A DNA stretch of 64,000 nt from Salvelinus alpinus (lineage: Eukaryota > Chordata > Actinopteri > Salmoniformes > Salmonidae), in contig NC_092091.1 in the NCBI RefSeq assembly GCF_045679555.1, positions 73,015,839 through 73,079,838 of the forward strand, read 5' to 3'. The position numbers were made by a program, and so were the translations under genes. Each line of letters starts with the position of its first letter. Within the stretch, counting starts at the first letter, position 1. Below are positions 1 through 10,600 of the stretch, one piece after another. A model generated the notes under the pieces. That model was not told the DNA's origin. It was given only the letters and a program-made list of their open reading frames with translations, and made no database searches.

Positions 1-287
1 GACTTTCCAACGAAGCTCGCTCTTGCTCGGGCAACAAGATCAGTGTCGCGCCTGTGAACTGTGCGTCGCAGGGCTCCGAATTTCTCTGTGCCCCGTTGAG
101 AACTCTGGAATTTTGTCAAAAGTAGCTTCCTCCGCAGGTTATCGATTTCTTTCTGGCTATGGGAGATTTCCAAACGTAAGGCAGCATGGCCGTCATCTAC
201 AAGTTTACAGATTTCGGCAACGGCTGCATTCGCCAAAACCTCAATTATTGAAGCTAGCTGAGCATGAAAGGCGACGCTATCACACAT
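1..287 (-). CDS. Leader exon of a C2H2 zinc-finger-type gene (partial, runs off left edge)
   Basis: Read on the minus strand from the ATG at 287-285, the exon stays open to the window edge. It begins MCDSVAFHAQLASIIEVL and continues through an AAVAEICKLVDDGHAALRLE stretch and a basic, heptad-like segment (SHSQKEIDNLRRKLLL). It is closely similar along its whole length to the first exon of the complete gene at 5255-5561, so it is the leader exon of a tandem paralogue whose remaining exons lie left of the window. This leader exon recurs in salmonid and other teleost zinc-finger genes and probably forms a short coiled coil. That the missing exons encode zinc fingers is inferred from the paralogue. 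Confidence 0.75.
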   Translation of the reverse strand, partial: MCDSVAFHAQLASIIEVLANAAVAEICKLVDDGHAALRLEISHSQKEIDNLRRKLLLTKFQSSQRGTEKFGALRRTVHRRDTDLVARARASFVGK

Positions 288-900
288 GTCCTTGGAACTA
301 TGTAAATGTTAAACAATTATGTTATAGTAAATTGCAGTATTCAGTCAACGTTTTGAGAATTCAAAGTTCACAATGTAGACGGTAGACTACACACAGAAAT
401 TCATTCCGGAAACAAAACTAAGGCTACTTCCTGAATTGTTTTTCAAAATAAAGGTTGTTTTTTAAAATAAAAATTGGTTACACACACGACTTGTTAGTTA
501 TACCTTTCAACGTTACCACCCGCTGCTCTATCATGTTGTAGGTGCTACTAAAATGAATCTAATGTTTTGCAAATCCGCCTTCCTTGTCCTCCAAAAATTA
601 TTTCACTATTAAGTTCAAATACAAAAATACAGAATCCACAAACAACCTGAATTTAAAGAGAATAAATATATTTCTAAAGTAAAAAATAAGTAAATAAAAT
701 AGTAGGCTAAAAGGGCTAGTAGTCTGAAAACGAGCTGAAGCACCGCACTGAGAAAGCACAAAAAAAATTATAATCTGTAAATATAATGGATAAATAGCCA
801 ATGCGATTCCTAGCTAACAACATTTCATTTTTTGTTTTTACAAATTAGAATATTGTAAATGGAAAAAAAACATTGGTAACTTTACATTAAGTAAAGTTAT
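288..900. repeat. Upstream flank of the leader exon, duplicated at about 5562-6240
   Basis: Non-coding. Segments match 5562-6240 in the same order, for example the run around cacacacgactt, the cacccgctgctc/cacctgctgctg block and the tttcactatt/tttactattt agttcaa block. The tandem duplication of the zinc-finger gene therefore included about 0.6 kb of upstream DNA. No gene is seen here. Confidence 0.65.
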
Positions 901-959
901 GGGGCTTGCTTTAGCTCTAAAAGTATTTTGTGGTAGCGGAAGAAGTATAAAAAGTAAAC

Positions 960-1740
960 TATTTATATAGTTATAGTTGATACATGTTTTAAATCATTTC
1001 AAGTTACAATGGCCTGAACATATCAACGTTGGTTTGGTCTATCTTGAACGGTTCAAGAGTTTACTGTTGGTGAGTTATTTCATGCTAATTTCTGCAAATG
1101 TATATAGTTATAGTCAATAACAGTTTAAAATAATTTTAAGTTAGGATAGCCTGAACATTTTAATGTTGGGTCTGGTAGTTTAATTGGCCAAGGAGCAAAA
1201 CCGTTTTGAATAGCTACCTCTGTATTCCTATGGTTCTCATTCAACCCGATGTTAATTTATGCAAATTGTAAATGGTTAAAAAAGTATATATATATAAGAA
1301 TAAAAAAATATTTTGACAAGCAATCTAAGTATGGTCAGACCGAACCTGTCAACGTTGGTTTGGAGTTGATAGCTTAAAATGGTGAAAGAGGAGGTCTAAA
1401 CAAATAAACATTTTTGTACCAGCCCCTTTTTCTGCCATTGAAATGCATTGGTATCCATAGCAACAACTCCATTTGGGCTGCTGAAGGATGAGACAAACAG
1501 CTGTAACTTTTGATTGGTAGTAGATAATTATATTGATTCCAGATTTAAATACCAGAGAAGTAGACCTCAATGTCATACCCTCTAGGTTTTAATCTAAAGT
1601 GCTGGAAATGTGGTCAAATTTGCCAATTTGTGTCAAAAGTTGCATTGTTCACCGTGAATGGATGTTGGAAGTCTGGGAGTTGATGATGTCACAATAGGAC
1701 CTTTAGAATGTTGAATAAAAACAATGAAAATGAATAAAGG
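960..1740. repeat. Imperfect local tandem repeat
   Basis: Three degenerate copies of a motif (tatatagttatag..., then a cctgaac block followed by aacgttggtttgg or similar) start near 965, 1100 and 1320. The spacing is irregular. The rest of the interval is AT-rich with no recognisable gene. Confidence 0.45.
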
Positions 1741-1771
1741 ACTAAAAGCTTAGTAGTTTAAAAAGTATAAA

Positions 1772-2010
1772 AGGGGCACCCGAGTGGTGCAGTGGTCCAA
1801 GGCACTGCAGCTCAGTGCGAGAGGCGTCACGACAGACACCCTGGTTGGAATCCAGGCTGTATCACAACCGGCCATGATTGGGAGTCCAATAGGGCGGCGC
1901 ACAATTGTCCCAGTGTTGTCCGGGTTTGGCCGGTGTAGGCCGTCATTGTAAATAAGAATTTGTTCTTAACTGACTTGCCTAGTTAAATAAAAGGTTCACA
2001 CAAAAAAAAA
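1772..2010 (+). mobile_element. tRNA-derived SINE, salmonid type
   Basis: The head resembles a tRNA, with an A-box-like gagtggtgcagtgg and a decayed B box (ggttggaatcc). The body carries the gggcggcgcacaattg block. The tail ends aataagaatttgttctt, then gacttgcctagttaaataaa and an A run. This tail is shared with the HpaI-family SINE at 25764. It is a non-autonomous retroposon mobilised by LINE machinery. Confidence 0.8.
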
Positions 2011-2039
2011 GCCTAAACTTGTGATTTACAACACCCTAC

Positions 2040-3370
2040 TAGCAGGACTTCAAGAAATGCCTTGGCATTTCCTCCCAAATATGCTCTCACACACGTATAG
2101 TATGCAACTCAGACTTGCCAAAAGCCCTGAGTGATGCCAACTTTCATCTTTGGCATACTCTAGGGTTCAGGACCTTTCAGACCGGTTTCATCAGAACACA
2201 ACTTCACTGAAATACTCTCAAGAACTCTGCAGTGAATTCAATGTGCCAAGATCCAATTTAATTATCTTCAAATTAGACACGTAATTTCCTAATTTCACTT
2301 CCAAGAGGAGGTTTAGAGCTCAGCTCAATGAAGTTGAGACCCTTCTTGCTACAGCACAATCCATCAAAGGCAAAATCTCCTATATTTTTAGACTCCCATC
2401 TGAGAATGTGGGCTCCTCCTTTACTCCTTTGAAAATAATCTGGGAAAAGGGCCTTTGTCTGACTATGGTTCAGGAGTTACGGACGGATGTTTGCGACAGG
2501 GTATACTGCTCCCCTACTAATATAAAAATGAAATAATCTATTTTTAAAAATGTTGTACAAATTGTATTACACTCCAGTGAGACTCCATAGAATGAATAGA
2601 CATTTCTCCTGATTGTAAAAGATGTACATCTGAAAGCAGTGGAGGCTGCTGTGGGGAGGACGATTTATAATAACTGGAATGGAGTAAATGGCATCAAGCA
2701 CATAGAAAACATGTTTGATACCATTCCACCAATTCGCTCCAGCCATTACCACGAGCCCGTCGTCCCCAATTAAGGTGCCACCAACCTCCTGTGTCTGAAA
2801 GTGGAACTTACATGCATATATTTTGGCATTGCGAGGAGACTGACAGATTTTTGCAACCTATACATACTGCTGCATAGAAAATATTAGATGTAGTTTGATA
2901 TGACCCCGTGTATCTATCTTCTTAATGCTTAACAGGACTTTGTTCTTGATCTAAACAGAGAAAATGTGTTTATGACTATCACATACTTTGCTAAAAAATG
3001 TATTCTACCAAGTTGGGCTTCAAATTCCTGTCCTACATTTAAAATGTGGATTGACCAGATTGTTGACTTTCTTCCTCTTGAAAAGCTCACGTGTTACCTC
3101 CGCAAGAGACGGCGCAGGTTCAATGGACTCTGGTCTCCACTACTCAACTATATTTCAAACTGGACAGAATGGGGAGATGAAGGAAATGTGTGTATATACA
3201 TGTTGTGTAAAGTGCTGTAAAACAAGCTCGTTGTCTCAGCTAAAGCTGGAAATAGCTAACACGTTCACGGATAGTGCTGCTGCAAATATGTTGTTTGTTT
3301 ATGTCTGCCACATCTGTTAATGTGGATTGTTTTGTTTGTTGATTGAAAAACAAGAAAACTTAAATACTTC
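2040..3370 (+). mobile_element. L1/Tx1-like LINE fragment, ORF2 C-terminal part
   Basis: The plus-strand translation shows pieces of a LINE ORF2 C-terminus in several frames: a KGKISYIFRLP segment, a cysteine-containing RCTSE...GTYMHIFWHCEE segment, and a WIDQIVDFLPLEKLTC segment near 3040-3110. Such a Cys/His stretch is typical of the L1-group ORF2 tail. Many frame changes and stops show it is dead. A 157-bp MITE at 2637-2793 splits the cysteine segment. Confidence 0.6.
2637..2793 (+). mobile_element. hAT-type MITE with 8-bp target-site duplication
   Basis: The element begins cagtggaggctgctg and ends ccaacctcctgtg, giving imperfect terminal inverted repeats, and has a palindromic centre around cacatagaaaacatgtttg. 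The flanks are an exact 8-bp direct repeat, tctgaaag, at 2629-2636 and 2794-2801. An 8-bp duplication is the hAT signature. Removing the element rejoins the LINE coding segment it interrupts. A partial copy in reverse orientation lies at 21222-21318. Confidence 0.8.
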
Positions 3371-3625
3371 CAATAAAACAATACAAAAACACATTGACCC
3401 AGTGTTCATATGAAAACCCCAGTAGTGTGGAGCCATTCCCCTTCCCCTGGTCTGGTCACATGGTGAGGGAAAACTCCTGGCCCTGCCTATCATTATTGTG
3501 AAGTTGCCCCTAGATGCTGATCTTGGGGCATTTCTGCATTTTTTTAGGACAAATGTTTAAGGTTAGGATTGGGGAAAGGAAACTGATCCAAGATCTGTAC
3601 CTAGGGAAATTTCAGCATGGAACAC

Positions 3626-5561
3626 TCAGGGCAGCCCAATGTCCTGTGGCCTGCCACCAGTGTGGACGAGGAGATGCTTCTTCATGTGGCCGGACTGGGT
3701 GAAGCACTTCCCGCAGTAGACACATTGAAATGGTTTCTCTCCGGTGTGCACCCTCTCGTGCATCTTCAGCTGGTGGCTGTGGGAGAAGCGCTTGGTGCAG
3801 TGGCTGCAGCCGTACGGTTTCTCCCCCGTGTGGACCCGCATGTGCCTCTGCAGGTGCGCCGGCTTGGGAAAGGGCTTTCCACAGAGGCTGCACCGGAGCT
3901 GCCTCTGGGTGGAGTGAGACGTCAGCTGTTGTGGCTGCTTTTCTATGCCTTTCGGTGAAGAAGTGGAGCCTCTGTTGAAATTTGGGAAGGGAGCTGGCTT
4001 CCCTCTTTGGGGAACCTGGTGGAGAGTAACCCTTGGGGATGAAAAGCTGTTTTGGGTAGACAGTCCGTTGAAATCTGGCAACTTGGACCTTGGTCCTACA
4101 GTTGTCCCTTGCTCCGCATGTTGAGTGTCAGGGGGACACTTTGTCTGTCCAGACTCCATTCCCCCTCTTCCTCTGTTGTCCACAAGCTGCCTGCCGTCTG
4201 AACAGACCTCTCCAGATGTCACCTCTTGGCCAGTTAGGCTCCATTCTGAACTCATATCTGCCTCCACTTTAATGGGAACTGAGTCCACCATCACCACATC
4301 AGGCAGCCAGTCCAGAGAGCCTGAAGCAGACATGCAGACCCCAGAGTTACCAGACACCCCTCTCCTCTCTGGATGTCCAGACAGCCTCTTGGAGTCTGGC
4401 CCAGCATTGTGAAGAGCATTCACAGTTGGGTTATCAGTCACTTGGTTCTCTGTCCATTGGGACAAGCTGTATGCTATGGGTTGATGGTCAGTTTCCCAGG
4501 TCACACCCTCAGCAACCTGATGGTCCTGTCTTGCTCTGTTGTATTGTGACGCTGGATGCTGGAACGTCTGGTTTTCAGGTTCTATATTGAGTGAGGTGTC
4601 TGGAGCTCTGTGTCTGTTGCCCTGCTGGTCCAGAAGGTCTGTGGTTTCAGTAGATGATGAAGCACCTGGTTCTGGCACAATCTTCTCACTGCTCTCACTG
4701 ACCAGTTGGACAATCTCTGTAATGGGGCAACGTAAAGCACAGCATCAGCTTCCTTTAGTGGAGACTGCTACTTCTTTGCCTTATTTATTGGTTATGAATA
4801 ATGACTAAGAAGTTAATCAAATACGGCAATAAACATTGAAGGCTTTACTCAACAAAGTGTAAATTGTATGGACTTGATAAGTTGAACAAAAATACCTTCC
4901 GGGCTGCTGGTGTCAAGGTTCTCCATTTTGATAAGAGGCATCTCTTGCATATCTGCCATCTGTTTTGTATTCATCAGAAACAATTTATTAGAAAAAAATC
5001 CACACCACCATTTGAAATATGAATAAACTAATACATTTGGCCGTGTGTATGACAACTGACCGGCATGTCCCCATCCTTATCTGTCGCTGTGCGTCCTGCG
5101 TCTCTCCAGTTGGTGGCATCCTGCGTAAAATTGACCCCTTTACGGTCGGCACAGCGATTCTCCACTGCACCAGAAAAGAGAAACCCTCAAACGTTACATA
5201 TTATACATTACCCATTATTTTGTACGTTTTCCAATATGTAAAAAAAAAAAATACAATATCCAAGTCTGCCTGTTGACTTTCCTTGGAAGCTCCCTCTTGC
5301 CCGGGCAACAAGATCTGTGTCCCGTCTGCTGACAGTGTGTCGGAGGGTTCCGAATTTCTCTGCGCTCCGTCGAGAATGCTGGAATTTTGTCAGCAGCAAC
5401 TTCCTCCGCAGGTTATCGATTTCTCTCTGGCTATGGGAAATTTCCAAACGTAAGGCAGCATGTCCGTCATCTACAAGTTTGCAGATTTCGGCAACGGCTG
5501 CATTCGCCAAAACCTCGACGATGGAGGCTAGCTGAGCGTTAAAGGCGACTGTATCGTACAT
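3626..5561 (-). CDS. C2H2 zinc-finger protein, four coding exons, three fingers
   Basis: Coding exons on the minus strand: 5561-5255 (leader, starts MYDTVAFNAQLASIVEVL), 5164-5061, 4959-4896 and 4716-3626. All joins keep frame, giving about 521 residues. The leader carries the AAVAEICKLVDDGHAALRLE coiled-coil-like segment. The last exon holds a long, polar, unstructured stretch and then three classical fingers near the C-terminus: CSLCGKPFPKPAHLQRHMRVH-type, CSHCTKRF... and CVYCGKCF..., joined by TGEKP linkers, followed by an 11-residue tail. It is probably a nuclear DNA-binding transcription factor; the target is unknown. The least certain join is the leader donor (gtattt at 5254-5249), chosen because only that phase leaves exon 2 open. 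The tandem paralogue is the leader exon at 1-287. Confidence 0.82.
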
Positions 5562-6240
5562 GTCCTTTGCACTATGTCAATGTTAAACACTTATGTTATA
5601 GTAATTTGAAATGAAGTGCTCAGTCAACGTCTTGAGACTACACAGTTTTAAGACCATAGACGTAACACCATTTTTCCATAAAAAAATTTCGTCTACTTCC
5701 TGGATATTTTTTTCCGAAATAAAGGTTGGCTTTTCAAAATAAAGGTTGCTTACACACACGACTTATGTTCCAACATTGCCACCTGCTGCTGAATCATATT
5801 GTATGTTGCTCCTACTAAAAATGTATTAAATGTTTTAAAAATCAGCCTGTAGTGAATTAAATCAAACACACACTGTCATCCCAAAATTATTTTACTATTT
5901 AGTTCAAGTACAAAAATACAAAATCAGCATACAACTGAATTATAAAGGAATAAATACTTTTTTACTTACTTAAAAAAAAAAAAAAAGGTAAGTAATTTGA
6001 TAAGTAGGTTAAGGGTTAGTAGTCTCCAAACTGAAGCACTGCACTGAGAACACACTCTAACTCTGAACAATGTAACAGTAGCAAGATATACAAAATCTGA
6101 ATATAGAATGCATAAATAGCTAATGGGATTTGAGATAGTTGTTTTGCTATAGCTGAGGACTAAATAACATTATGCTTTTTGTTTTTACAATAAATGAGAA
6201 CATTGTAAATAAAAAATAAACATTGGTAGTAATAACATTG
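5562..6240. repeat. Duplicated upstream flank of zinc-finger gene
   Basis: Promoter-proximal and upstream DNA of the gene at 3626-5561, matching 288-900. An A-rich run lies near 5968-5987. No coding signal is seen. Confidence 0.6.
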
Positions 6241-6323
6241 GTAATAGGTGTGTATGCAGTGAGCATATAAGCATATTATGTCATTCCCTGTAACCACAAT
6301 GTACTGGCTTCTCCTTTCAGTAA

Positions 6324-7535
6324 CTACTGGGATTCAGGATCAGATCTCTAAAAGAAACACAGAACAGAACAGATTGTCAGACACATTCCTTTATCTGGAA
6401 AGATTTTTTGGGAAACATATGGTACATGAAACTGTCCTCAGAACACTGCATGACATTGAATGAACGAATATTATTTTTTTGCCTGTTTACCATATGCTTT
6501 TTTTCAGACGTATGTTGTTGTCGATACTAACCTTCCCTGTGGAGTACTTCCTGATGATTTCGTTTGTCAGGATGGCATTGAAGGTTCTGCAGACCAGAGA
6601 CAGGTTCCAGTAGCCTCTCTTCCCATCCACACGCAGTACGTCCCGGAAGATCCACACCAGCGACTCCAGAGGAAGCTGCAAGAAAATGCATCAATTCAAT
6701 GGTTCCAGTGTTTTAGCTGCCTATTTTGGTGAAGTGTTTGTTGTTGAACATTCGGTTCCTAAAGCAGTGGTGTTTTATATTAAAGGATAGGAAAATCACT
6801 AGCTAGGTAGGCTACATGTCAAACTCTAAAAGGCATTTATGGGGGATTTTCACTCAATTTAATCTATATTAGTGTCCTTTGGAGGAAGGATTGTTGACAT
6901 TTGTATCTTAAATCATAATTAAGAACCCTTCTACAGATAACATTGTGAAAATCCCCCAAATCATGGTATTTTTGGGTTCTAGTTTCATGAGGAATAGTCC
7001 TAACATAAGTATATTTATTAAATGAATGGTAATCTAAGCGTTATTTTCAGTTGCATCATGTATGGAGAATCAAAAACAAAGAGTTTGCGGTTTGGCTAAC
7101 CGGGCTATCTGAATTGTGTCCCACTCACCAACCCCTCTCTGTTCATCATGTATGCATAGTCACTTTAACCATATCTCCATGTACATACTACCTCAATCAG
7201 CCTGACTAACCGGTGTCTGTATGTAGCCTCGCTACTTTTATAGCCTCGCTACTGTATATAGCCTGTCTTTTTACTGTTGTTTATTTCTTTACCTACCTAT
7301 TGTTCACCTAATACCTTTTTTGCACTATTGGTTAGAGCCTGTAAGTAAGCATTTCACTGTAAGGTCTACACCGGTTGTATTCGGCGCACGTGACAAAAAC
7401 TTTGATTTGATTTAAATCTGAAATTAGGAAAGAAGGAAAGTGATTTTCTGCAAGTTCTAGGTGAGATAAATCTACAGGTACTGTACTTACCTCCAGGAGA
7501 TGAGGTTTCCCCAGACCATGGTACCTCTGGGGATT
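6324..7535 (-). CDS. F-box-containing exons, probable 3' exons of the zinc-finger gene at 7675-11885
   Basis: Three candidate minus-strand exons with AG/GT borders share one phase: 7535-7491 (NPQRYHGLGKPHLLE), 6675-6532 (LPLESLVWIFRDVL...GYWNLSLVCRTFNAIL...) and 6347-6324 (RSDPESQ then stop). Joined, they read LLELPLESLVWIF...LSLVCRTFN, a good match to the F-box, which binds SKP1 in SCF ubiquitin ligases. They lie directly downstream of the zinc-finger exon ending at 7675. A phase-0 donor inside that exon (ATG|gtacac, about 40 bases before its stop) would splice in frame to 7535. The alternative is a separate gene whose start was not found. The intron holding 7135-7414 contains a LINE tail. 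Confidence 0.5.
7135..7414 (+). mobile_element. LINE 3' tail fragment (L2-like)
   Basis: Carries the 3' UTR signature shared with the longer copies at 12448-13160 and 18966-19690: two agcctcgctac blocks, then aagcatttcactgtaaggtc, ggttgtattcggcgca and an end in tttgatttga. It has no coding part. It lies in an intron of the F-box exons. Confidence 0.7.
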
Positions 7536-7674
7536 CTGGGAATAAAGAAGAGGTGAGTGAATAGCTAGGTTCTAGAGTACTGATCTCTGAGTTGTATTGA
7601 ATCAGTGAGATAATCAGACATTGTCTTTTCATTTGGCCTACTTCTCTCCCCTACCCTCTATAAGCCCAACCATA

Positions 7675-10600
7675 TTAAACCCCCTTTAAACCCAACCATT
7701 GGCAGTGTACCATTCCAGTCAGCACTCTCTCGCCTTGCAACTGCTGGGTCGCCAGGTCCGTTTCCTGGGCCAGTAGTGCGCCGGCGTCCGGGAACCTGTC
7801 GCTTTGTTCTTCTTCCATGTCGATGTCTGGAAAGAGGTCATCGTCATGCTCTTCCCTCCGCCTTCCTCTTTCCTGCGTCCTAGTATAAGTGTAGCCGGGC
7901 AACGAGCTCTCGACCACCAACAGGCCTTGCTCGCCCAGGCACCTGTCGAAAGCTTCCTGGAAGGCCGACGCCGTCACGTTCACCTTGTGTTTCCTCTTCA
8001 TGTGGTTCTTGAAATTCTTCTTGTTCAGCCTGATTCCGCAGAGATCGCACTGGACCTTGGTGGCACGGCACCAGGGTGGCACGTCCATCTTGGATTCGGC
8101 CAGGTATCTCCTCAGGGCCTCCTCGTTCTCTGCAGCGATGTACTCTTCATGGTGTTTCCTCTTCATGTGAACTTTGAAGTTCTTCTTGTTCAGGATGATG
8201 CCGCAGTGGTCACACTGAGTCTGCACAGGAACTGCGTCCCTTTGGGAAGGTCTTTGCGGTCTCTCGGTCTCAATCTGCGGCGTCGGAGGGCAGCTGTACA
8301 CTTCTGGCGAGGAGGGTTCCGAATCCTGGCGTGTGACCGGATTGTGACTGGCAGAAGCATCTGTTTTTTCCATTGGAGGTGTGTCTGTGTTTAGAGTTTG
8401 AAGAGCGACTGGTAAGCTCGGAGGGGTGGCAGGTCTGGAGCTTGAAGGGACGGCAGGTATAGATGTGAGAGGCAGAACAGGTGTGGATGTTGCAGGGGCG
8501 AGAGGTCTCTGGGCTGGAGAGGGATGTTGCTGGAGGGGCGGAGCAACAGATGGAGATTGAGCTTGGACACGGGCAGGTCTTTGAGTCCCGTTCCGCTTTC
8601 TGCAAGCTCTGAAATGTTCTATAAACAACGCTTTTCTGCAGAGTACATGGTCACAATAGCTGCAGTGGTAGTGAGGGTAGTCTCTGCACGTCAGTTTGCA
8701 GTTGTAGACGATGTACTCTGACAGAAAAGGGCGACAATAAAACAGTCAGTATAAAAAAAAAGAATGTTAGATAGTGACTTTAAAAAGTCAAGTGTATAAG
8801 GACATTAGCACGTGTTGGGTGGTTGGCATTCGTACAACTCAATTGAACAACTACAAAGCATTACTGAGTACAAGGCAATCGTTATTTTCTGACACTGCGG
8901 TTTCCAAAGTTCCCCTCACCGTCATTCTGAACTGCACTTTTCAGGTGGCTCTGGATGTGTGGGATGATCCGGTGTAACTCGTTGGGTTTGAACGCAGACG
9001 GTCGGCAGAAGGGGCAGTGGTAGAGGGAACAGCACGTGGTGCACGGTTGTATCTTGGGAGTTTCACCAACTCGGAAACTGGTAATATGTTGCTGTGGAAA
9101 AACAAAGACAATAATGAATAGTCAATAATAAAGAGAAAATGGTCAGAAAATCCAGAGACGCAAATTCTACATGGTCCCAAATTGGGGACCAATAGTTCAG
9201 CAACATGCAGATACAAAATGTTTTGTATAGAAATTACAATTCTTTCTTTCCTACATTAATACATCAGAAAGCCATGTCCTGTCTACTCTACACAACATTA
9301 TCAAAAGTATGTGGACACCTGCTCGTCCCCTCTTTGCTGTTATAACAGGCTTTCCACTAGAAAAACAGCCCCAGACCATTATTCCTCTTCCACCAAACAT
9401 TACAGTTCATACTACACATTGGGGCAGGCAGATTCTTCCTTTGGACTGCCAGATGGTGAAGTGTGATTCATCACTCCAGAGAACGAGTTTCCACTGCTCG
9501 AGTCCAATGGCGGCGAGCTTTACACCACTCCAGCCGGAACTTGGTACTGTGCATGGTGATCTTAGGCTTGTGTGTGGCTGCTCTGCCATGGAAGCCCATT
9601 TCATGAAGCTTCTGACGAACAGTTATTGTGCTGACGTTGCTTCCAGAGGCAGTTGGTACTCAGTAGTGAGTGTTGCAACTGAGGACAGACGATTTTTCCA
9701 CTCTACGCGCTTCAGCACTCGGCGGTCCCCTTCTGTGAGCTTGTGTGGACTACGGCTGAGCCATTGTTGCTCCTAGACTTTTCCACTTCACAATAACAGC
9801 ACTGACAGTTGATCGGTGCAGCTCTAGCAGGGCAAAAATTGGACAAACTGACTTCTTGGAAAGGTGGCATTTTTTTATTTTTTTTTATTTCACCTTTATT
9901 TAACCAGGTAGGCTAGTTGAGAACAAGTTCTCATTTGCAACTGCGACCTGGCCAAGATAAAGCATAGCAGTGTGAACAGACAACACAGAGTTACACATGG
10001 AGTAAACAATAAACAAGTCAATAACATGGTAGAAAAAAAGAGAATCTATATACAATGTGTGCAAAAGGCATGAGGTAGGCAATAAATCGAATAATTACAA
10101 TTTAGCAGATTAACACTGGAGTGATAAATCATCAGATGATCATGTGCAAGAAGAGATACTGGTGTGCAAAAGAGCAGAAAAGTAAATAAATAAAAGCAGT
10201 ATGGGGGGTGAGGTAGGTAAATTGGGTGGGTAGTTTACAGATGGACTATGTACAGCTGCAGCGATCGGTTAGCAGATTTTTAAAGTTGTTGAGGGAGATA
10301 AAAGTCTCCAACTTCAGAGATTTTTGCAATTCGTTCCAGTCGCAGGCAGCAGAGAACTGGAAGGAAAGGCGTCCAAATGAGGTTTTAGCTTTAGGGATGA
10401 TCAGTGAGATACACCTGCTGGAGCGCGTGCTGCGGGTGGGTGTAGCCATCGTGACCAGTGAACTGAGATAAGGCGGCACTTTACCTAGCATAGCCTTGTA
10501 GATGACCTGGAGCCAGTGGGTCTGACGACGAACATGTAGCGAGGGCCAGCCGACTAGGGCATACAGGTCGCAGTGGTGGGTCGTATAAGGTGCTTTAGTA

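Noticed and set aside
598-801. 67-codon minus-strand open frame rich in hydrophobic residues
   Set aside because: AT-rich DNA in the duplicated zinc-finger flank; not conserved in the matching segment near 5890-6100.
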